DNA of 64,000 bases, taken from Kryptolebias marmoratus (taxonomy: Eukaryota > Chordata > Actinopteri > Cyprinodontiformes > Rivulidae). The first letter of the stretch is position 1, and the number at the start of each line of letters is the position of its first letter. The notes below the pieces were generated by a model. It saw only the letters and a list, made by a program, of their open reading frames with translations, was not told the DNA's origin and made no database searches. The stretch is from positions 31,381,395 through 31,445,394 of the forward strand of contig NC_051430.1 of the NCBI RefSeq assembly GCF_001649575.2, written 5' to 3'. Below are positions 35,936-45,100 of the stretch, piece by piece. Made by a program: the position numbers and the translations under genes.

Positions 35936-38032
35936 AAGTGCTTCTTCTGTTGAGTTTATATCATTTATTGATTTTCCTCCGTGGGAACGATCGTCCCGTC
36001 ACAGAGAATTAATCATCCAGCCACAGTTACTTCAGTTTATTATAATTCTGTCTGAATATCAGCTGCAGTTGTCTCCATTAAAAGCAAACAGCTGAAGAAA
36101 TGAAACAGGAACTGGTTTGAATCACCTGACGGAGCTGAAGGACTTTCTCATCTAATCATGTTGGACCAAGAAGTTCAGCTGAAATTGTTGAATTATTGAA
36201 ACCAAACTGACTCAGCAATCATTTCCTCTCATCCTGTTGAGATTCTTCTTCTCTGCATCTTTAGCATGCTTTTAGCTGTTTGAGCCTGTTGAGAGAGGAC
36301 AAGGGGGACAGGACAGAGGGGACAGGGGGGACAGAGGGACATGGGGCAGGAGGACTCGCTGTAACGAGCCCTGAACAGTTTGTTTATTGTTTATTTCCTT
36401 CAGCCGTTGGACTCATTTGCAGCTAAATTCAAAACTAAACACAAATCAAACTTTTTTCAGACAAAAATGTTGAAAAAGAAGAACTTTTATTCTGTTAAAG
36501 GAATAATTTGCTGCTTTTCTTTGCTGTTCTGGCTCATTTAACAATAAACTCTGTTTTGATTAAAAAGAAAAGACTTTTAAAACGGAGCCTCAGAGGTTCC
36601 TAGCTTTAAGTAAAAGTTGAGTCCTGCAGAGAAACGAGCTGTTTTCAGCTCGGCTTGTATTACGGGACAAACTTTATTGACGCGTGCAGATGTTGGGCTG
36701 AAGTCTCGTTAATTCATTTTACAGCCTTTTATTCTCATAAATGCATTTCATTAGCGGTTTATGACCTGGAATACGTAAACAGGAAGCATATTTCCAGGCT
36801 CTTATTGTGAAAAGTCTGAGTGTTTTTCTGTCTGCTCCTGGTCCGTGTTAGTGCGGCCCTGCCTCCATGTTTCTGCCTCTGTCATCATGTGACTTTGCTG
36901 CAGAAGATGAGCAACCATGCAGGAATCTGAGCTGCAGCCAGCACATTACATAAAGCTCCCTCCCTCCCCCGTTTTTCCCCTGTTTCTCCCCCTTCACTTC
37001 CAGAAAGCACAGAAGAATCATTCCTGCTGCAGCTCGGCTGAATGAACTCACTTCCTGAGGTTTACCTCAGAAAAGGCTGCAGCTTCTACCTGTTTCAAGC
37101 TTTAATTTGTGTTTGAAGTTCATTTAGTTTGTTTGAGGTGATTTCTGCAGCTCTGATCTGAAGTTTTCAGTTTGATGAGAAGCTCGGTGTTGTTGATTCT
37201 GTGGATTTATGGGGTATTCCTGTTTGTTTCTGTGTGGTTTCTGTTAAACATTTAAAGTGTGGGAGAAGTTTTACTGAAGGCTTGTTTCTGGAAACAAGAT
37301 GCTGGTTTGACTCCACAGCTCCGGTGGGTTTTTGGGGAAGGTTTTAAAGACTCACAGGTTTAAATGAACTCTGAGAAAAGGCAGTTCCTCCCTTTCTTTC
37401 AGCGCGGTGGGACTTATTCCCGTGTTTGTCTGTCCTGCAGAGGAAAACCTGAGCTGCTTTCTGTCAGCAGATTTATGGATGATTCTTTCAGGCTGTTTGT
37501 GGAAATAAAGTGAAGACTTTCTGCTGCTGTTTCATTCTGATGAGCAGAAACTACCTCCTCATTCTGGTTTACAGATAAATCTTTTCTTATGACTGTTGTA
37601 TCCCATCAACCCACAGTCAGCATGAAGCAGGATGAGTTTAGAATAAGGCAGGATTATAACTCAGATTCATTTCATGAAGTTTTCCCTGAAAGTTTGAAGT
37701 TTTTGTTGTTTAGGGAACAAATGTTGCAACACGAGTTAAAGCTGAAGGATTTTAACATCCAGAAACAGTTTCTCCTCTCTCCTTCCGTCCTTTGTTTTCT
37801 CCTCCTTTTCTTCTTCTCTGTGTTACCATCGGCTCTTCCTCTCTTTGTCTTCCTCCCCCTCTGCTGGAGCTCCGCCTCCCGACCAGCTGTTCTCCCCCGA
37901 GAGTCGACGTCCGTCCCTCCAGGACAGATTTACAGTCGACTTCGTGTTCAGAAGATTTTAATTTAGAAACTCAATCTGTGTTTGTGTTTCTGTTGTTGTT
38001 GCGTAACTTCTGAGAGTGCTCTGTTCCGACAC

Positions 38033-38053
38033 GCGCACACACACACACACACA
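38033..38053. repeat. (CA)n microsatellite
   Basis: A short CA run of about ten units. Confidence 0.85.
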
Positions 38054-39090
38054 AAGGCCCATCCACCCGACCCGTGACATCAGCATCCAGCTGACCTCCC
38101 TCAGACCCTCAGAAGGAACGAGCCGTTTGTTCTAGAGGAACAGGAACGGGTCAGAACATCCGACCCGTTGGATCACATGTACCACAGAACATGAGGAGAT
38201 GTGGATTCATCGTTTACTGACGGCTTCTGGAGCCAAGTTTAAACCCTGCAGCTCTTCCTTATCTGGAGTTATTCTGGTTTATGTCATTTATTAAATTCAC
38301 TGCAGGATAATGAAACACGGCCAGGGGAAGTCAGGGTGTGGAGGGTGCTGCAGAACCTCCAATGGAAGCCAGAGGAAGCCCCTTCAGCTGAAGCATGTTC
38401 CCTCATGTTTGGATATTAGGGTTAGAAATAAAATATACATAAATTATGAAAGGTAGGTGTTTTAAAAACACAGTTAATGTTGGAAAAAACATCTTAAATC
38501 ACATTAAAGCTGCAGCTAAATGTTAAATAAAGTAAATTTTCTGGATTAGCAGTAACTTCTGCCTCCTAAAACACTAAAACATGGTAAACTCCTGAAATAC
38601 AAAAAAAATCCAGATTTTATACACAAAGTTTTCAGTTTTCTGAAAAGCAGGCTGGATAATTGATTACATTTCTCTTTATTTCATGACGTTTTTGTGGAGT
38701 TTCTTGTGTTTTTCTTGACGGAAATATTCAGATGTTTTCATGAAAAAGGTTGATCACTTCTTCATCAATCAAAGCTTTTAATAAAAACAGAAAACTGTTG
38801 CACGTTCGGACGGTTTGTAGGAACGTTTTGTTTGTTCCTGGGCTTTTGTTTAAAACTTCCTTCTGGGATGAAAACAGATTGTAAAACATTTGCAGACTGT
38901 TCTGTGATCAGAAGGTTTCTGCAAACAGATGATAATGATGGATAATTCTGAAATGAAATGTCATATTGTCTGTTTGAAGTGGAAGAAGTTCTAAATGTTT
39001 TGCTGTAAGCTGATGTTTTTCATCCTTTTCTCTCTGGTTGTCATCAGACTGCAGGTGTTGATCTCGTGTTCTGTCTGTGTTTTCTCAGAG

Positions 39091-39096
39091 ATGTAG
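39091..39096 (+). promoter_or_regulatory. Start-stop upstream ORF (ATGTAG) before ddr1 ATG
   Basis: ATG followed directly by TAG lies 35 bp upstream of the ddr1 start, just after an acceptor-like TTTTCTCAG at 39080-39088. If this is 5' UTR, it would be a minimal upstream ORF that can stall initiation. UTR status is inferred. Confidence 0.3.
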
Positions 39097-39125
39097 CGTG
39101 TGTGTTGGCGTGATCACGGACCATC

Positions 39126-42100
39126 ATGCACCTCTTCCTGCTGTTAATCCTTCACGTTCCAGCAGCCATCGGACAGATTGACCCAGGTACGCCTCTTCTC
39201 CTGCAGGAATCAAACCTCGGAAGCAGCAGACTAAAGGAAGCAGCTGGTTTATGTGAAAATGATGTCCTTCCTGGTTTCAGTAGACTGTCGGGATGCGTTG
39301 GGCATGCAGGATGAACGGATCGAAGATGAAGACTTGACAGCATCCAGTAAATGGTACGACACGACAGGACCGCAGAATGCCAGGTGAGTGTCTCCTCAGC
39401 TCTGAGAGCTCGTTTTCTGTTTTCAGCTGTAAAATGCTCCGGTCCACTCCCACAGACCAGAACCATGCAGGTCAGCTGCACTGGTGACTCTAAACTGTCC
39501 TTGGGTGTGAGGGAGAGGGAGAATGGTTGTCCCTGGGATGGACTGGACACCTGTCCAGGGTGACTGTCTGAGACAAAGACCTGCTCCCTGCAACCCAGAA
39601 AGGAGAAGCAGGTGAAGAGGATGGATGGATGTTCTGGTCCAAGTCCTGCAGGATTCCTGTTAGCAGCTGGTTTTAGTGGACTGGACCTCTGCAGTTTATT
39701 TACCTGACGTTATTCTGTAAATACTGTCGTGCATGTTTGATGATCTCGGTGCAACAATCATGAAGAGCTCAGATTATTTGATCCGTGTTTGTCTGTTCGC
39801 AGGTTGCACTCTGAGAAAGGAGACGGCGCCTGGTGTCCTAAAGGACAGCTGGAGCCTTCAGACAGCCAGTACCTGCAGGTTTGTGTCTGCTCAGAGCTTT
39901 AAACGGGTCCGGTCCTGCTCAGGTGGAGCCTTCAGCAGCTCTGATCAGAGTCAGAGACGATGGTTTACCATGAGCTGAAAGAATTTTGACCTCATCGAAC
40001 TTTAAAAAGTCCAATTTGTCTTGAGGTCTGACCACTTTTAAAGTTTTAATCAGCATAATTTAACAGAAGCCTTTTCTTCAGATTGACCTGCGTAAACTCA
40101 CCTTCCTGACAACAATCGGGACTCAGGGACGGTACGCCGGAGGTTTGGGCAAAGAGTTCGCTCAGTTGTACCGCCTCAACTACAGCCGAGACGGCGTGCT
40201 GTGGAGGTCCTGGAAGAACCGTCTGGGAAACCAGGCGAGTCACCAACAACGACACATGGACAGAAGAAGGTTCCTCAGAACCGCTCGTCTCATTTGTTTC
40301 CCTCTTATTTACCTGCAGATGCTGGCAGGCAACATCAACACCTACAATGTTGTCACCAATGACATCAAGCCTCCGATCATCGCCCGCTACGTCCGCGTGA
40401 TCCCGGTCAGCAGACTGTCCAGCACCGTCTGCATGAGGCTGGAGCTGTACGGCTGTCCATGGGACGGTAGGACGCAGAAACACACACACGCACATAAACA
40501 GCAGCTCAACAGGGACATGTCTTCACGTTCAGTTTTCATAGATAATACGTAATAAAACCTTTGCTTCCTGCAGACGGTCTGATCTCCTACAGCGCTCCCG
40601 TCCCCAGCTTCAACGACTCCACGTACGACGGGGTTCTGGACAGAAGGTCGGTCCCGCCTGGTCCTGGTTTACATCGAGGACTGTAGTGTCTCAGGTCTCT
40701 GTGTCTCATAGCTGTCTTTCCCAGCAGGAAGCTGATTGGAGGCTTGGGTCAGCTGACGGACGGCATCACTGGCAAGGACGACTTCCTGTTGAGCCGTCAG
40801 ACGAACATGTGGCCGGGATACGACTACTTGGGCTGGAGGAACGACACGCCGGGAACTCTGGAATACGTGGAGATGGAGTTTGTCTTTGACAAACCGAGGA
40901 ACTTCACGTCCATGAAGGTTTTTCATTTCTGCTTCCTTCAGAGGAGATCAGAGGGTTTTAACTTCTCCTGATCCTCTTCAAATAAAACTAAACTCGTCTT
41001 TCTGTCCACCTGAGACGACTTCCTGTCCACAGAGCATGTGTCTGCTGTCCTTCTGTCCTCCTGAGATGACCTCCTGTCCACAGAGCATGTGTCTGCTGTC
41101 CTTCTGTCCTCCTGAGATGACCTCCTGTCCACAGAGCATGTGTCTGCTGTCCTTCTGTCCTCCTGAGATGACCTCCTGTCCACAGAGCATGTGTCTGCTG
41201 TCCTTCTGTCCTCCTGAGATGACCTCCTGTCCACAGAGCATGTGTCTGCTGTCCTTCTGTCCTCCTGAGATGACCTCCTGTCCACAGAGCATGTGTCTGC
41301 TGTCCTTCTGTCCTCCTGAGATGACCTCCTGTCCACAGAGCATGTGTCTGCTGTCCTTCTGTCCTCCTGAGATGACCTCCTGTCCACAGAGCATGTGTCT
41401 GCTGTCCTTCTGTCCTCCTGAGATGACCTCCTGTCCACAGAGCATGTGTCTGCTGTCCTTCTGTCCTCCTGAGATGACCTCCTGTCCACAGAGCATGTGT
41501 CTGCTGTCCTTCTGTCCTCCTGAGATGACCTCCTGTCCACAGAGCATGTGTCTGCTGTCCTTCTGTCCTCCTGAGATGACCTCCTGTCCACAGAGCATGT
41601 GTCTGCTGTCCTTCTGTCCTCCTGAGATGACCTCCTGTCCACAGAGCATGTGTCTGCTGTCCTTCTGTCCTCCTGAGATGACCTCCTGTCCACAGAGCAT
41701 GTGTCTGCTGTCCTTCTGTCCTCCTGAGATGACCTCCTGTCCACAGAGCATGTGTCTGCTGTCCTTCTGTCCTCCTGAGATGACCTCCTGTCCACAGAGC
41801 ATGTGTCTGCTGTCCTTCTGTCCTCCTGAGATGACCTCCTGTCCACAGAGCATGTGTCTGCTGTCCTTCTGTCCTCCTGAGATGACCTCCTGTCCACAGA
41901 GCATGTGTCTGCTGTCCTTCTGTCCTCCTGAGATGACCTCCTGTCCACAGAGCATGTGTCTGCTGTCCTTCTGTCCTCCTGAGATGACCTCCTGTCCACA
42001 GAGCATGTGTCTGCTGTCCTTCTGTCCTCCTGAGATGACCTCCTGTCCACAGAGCATGTGTCTGCTGTCCTTCTGTCCTCCTGAGATGACCTCCTGTCCA

Positions 42101-45100
42101 CAGAGCATGTGTCTGCTGTCCTTCTGTCCTCCTGAGATGACCTCCTGTCCACAGAGCATGTGTCTGCTGTCCTTCTGTCCTCCTGAGATGACCTCCTGTC
42201 CACAGAGCATGTGTCTGCTGTCCTTCTGTCCTCCTGAGATGACCTCCTGTCCACAGAGCCTGTGTCTACTGTCCTTCTGTCCTCCTGAGATGACCTCCTG
42301 TCCACAGAGCATGTGTCTGCTGTCTTTCTGTCCTCCTGAGAGGACCTCCTGAGATGACCTCCTGTCCACAGATGTCCTCCTGACTCGGAGACACTGACCA
42401 CCTGTCTGTCTTTTCTGCAGGTTCACAGCAACAACATGTTCTCCCGCGGCGTGAAGATCTTCTCCTCAGTTTCCTGTTCATTTAAGCCCCACCCCAGGTT
42501 GTCCTGGGAGGCGGAGCCTGTGGTGTTCAACACGGTGCTGGACGACAGGAACCCGAGCGCCCGATATGTCACCGTGCCGCTAAACCGCCGCGCTGCCACA
42601 CACATCCGCTGCCGCTTCTACTTCGCTGACGTCTGGATGATGTTCAGCGAGATCTCCTTCCAGTCGGGTAAAAACTGCGCCGGGGGCAGATGGTTTCCAT
42701 TAAGTATTTAATGTGATGTCACAACATGAAGCTGTCAGCCTCTGTGGATGATGGACTGAAGCACCATGTCGATTATTAAACACCGCTGCTGAAACAGGTG
42801 AAGATGTGATGCTGTTTTTTGTCCTTCAGAGGACGCCGTACTTCCAGCTCTCCCGACACAGATGTCGATGATGGGAACCTCTGCTGCGAGTGATGTGCAC
42901 GCCACCACCACGAGCGCACCAAAAACAGGTGAGCCGTGTCAGACATCAGTTCTCTCCAGCCGTGGATCAGCATGTTGTTTACCAGGTTCCTCCTGTTTGA
43001 CCCCCAGCAGCTGCTCCATCATCCACTGACTCTTCAGATGACGGGAACACTCCCATCCTGATCGGCTGCCTGGTGACCATCATCCTCCTGCTGGTCATCA
43101 TCATCTTCCTCATCCTGTGGTGCCAGTGTGTCTGCAAAGTGCTGGAGAAGGTAGGACCTGTTGGTTCTGGGTCAGATTAATGCTCCGGTTCGGCTGAAGT
43201 GAAGAACAAAGACTGAAATCTGACTGTTTTCACCTTTAAATGAGATGTTTTATCCACCTTTCTGTCCAGGCTCCACGTCGGATCCTGGATGAGGACGTGA
43301 CGGTCCGACTGTCCTCCTGCAGTGACACCATCATCCTGCAGACGCCCCCTGTTCCTCCTCGCTCCAGACACCCTCCTGCAGGTACCTCACCTGTTATCTG
43401 TGAGAAGCTTTAGACATGAAACTGCTAAAAGGTAGCATCTGTTGGAGGCTGAAAGCTGAGAGAAAACCAGGTTTTTATTTAATTCCCCATGTTTATGATT
43501 CGATCTGATTAAATGAAGACGGGCAGATCTGGACCCATTTATAAATCAGTATTACTAACGATGTCTCACATGAGGAAACTAAGAACTTTTACTGTTTTTG
43601 TGCCGCAGCCACAGATCAGGGAAAGCTGATTAACTCATCTTGTTTGTGTTTATTGGCCCCGCCAACACAGACCCTCACTATGAGAGAGTTTTCCTGCTGG
43701 ACCCGCAGTACCAGAACCCGGCCGCGCTGAGAAACAAGCTGCCAGAGCTGTCACAAAGCGCCGAGGCTTCAGGTAAACACAACAGAATCTTCACCTGATC
43801 CGGGCCTGAACATCCCACCGTCTCCCAGGATGCTTTGGAATTGGACCTTCTGCTGCGTGAAGCGTTTGTGTAGTTTAATGAAACACACGGAGACTCAGCA
43901 ATGCTTCAGAACCGTCCCACATCCATCTTTAACCTCTGCCGTCAGCTCCAGAAGCTTTTTGCTGAATTAGTCAGAAAACGAGGCGCAGCAGTCCGCCTCC
44001 TGCAGACACTCTCGCCTGAAAACATTTTCCTCCTTCTGCCTCTCATTACTTCCATCTGATTCTGTGCAGTAAAATTCATCTTTTGGCTCCAGAACGGGCC
44101 GAAGAATCGCTCTGTTCTTTTTTCTGTCTGCTGATATTTTCCTGCATGCTCATTCATTCTGCAGTGTTTCTCTCCTCTTCCTCCCAGCTCTCTCTGCCTC
44201 TTTCTGTCTCCTCTTCCTCCAGCCCTCCTCCTCGGTAACCCTCTCTACGACCTGCTCCTGCTGGCTTCCTGTCACATGACGGCAGGCTGGCTTCGTGGTA
44301 AGAGCTGAAAGGTGCAGTGGACAAACCCAGCAGAGCTCCAACGATCCCAGAGTTCTGATTTCCTGTCTGACGGCTTCACTCCACAGCTTTAGTTCCTCAG
44401 GAACAGTTTGAACCAAAACTAAAACCTGCAGAGTCTCAGATTTATCACAGCACGCAGTAATCCTTTCAGATCCTTATTTACATCTAAATAACCTGACTAA
44501 AATGTCTTTACTGTACTTTTACCAATTAGCTTTACTTTGGAACATGTCCCTAATTATCGCCTTGTGTTTTTAACCCTTTTCACTCTGATGTAGTCAGATT
44601 ACTTTACCCTGAAGTACTCAGTTACTTCCTGGTAACTACATCCAAATAAAAATACCTTCAAATTAAAACTGTTACTCCATTGTTACAGTTATAATACAGA
44701 GCTGTTATTATAATGATTATTTTATTATGTTCCCAGATTTTTACAGCTTTCCTGTCAAACTGTTAAATGATCATTTTGGATTATTATTACATATGTATTA
44801 CATTTGTATTTACGTGATATAACCTGATAAATGCACTCTAACATCATAATGTACCACCTGAGCTGTAATTACCTGGTTATTACTTTGGTAGTTACACAAT
44901 ATATCCTACTTATTACATCTTTCTATTACTAACTTTATACTGATTTCTAAATTTCTATTTACTGCTTCAGGAATTACAGAGCTTAATAATAAAAACTGTT
45001 GGTAAATATTTAAATAGCTGTAATTACCTGTTTATTATGTAATCTTAATATAAAACTATTATCCTGTTATTACCATTGAGTTACTTCTCTATAATTTTTA

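Larger units (their letters stand above)
18275..39085. other. Gene-poor, repeat-rich interval between IER3 copy 2 and ddr1
   Basis: No gene is confidently recognisable in about 21 kb. The interval is dominated by AT-rich sequence and tandem repeats listed separately. A few short exon-like segments with plausible acceptors occur at 27.1, 29.9, 31.0-31.5 and 33.05 kb, but they do not join into a recognisable protein. The segment 26030-26340 is locally GC-rich (runs of GGCCC). A TATATAAG motif sits at 30656-30663 in otherwise unannotated DNA. Confidence 0.5.

Noticed and set aside
40938..42426. Open frames of 438-487 codons on both strands
   Set aside because: They come from the 51-bp repeat inside ddr1 intron 7. 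The 17-residue period on both strands is explained by a unit length divisible by three.
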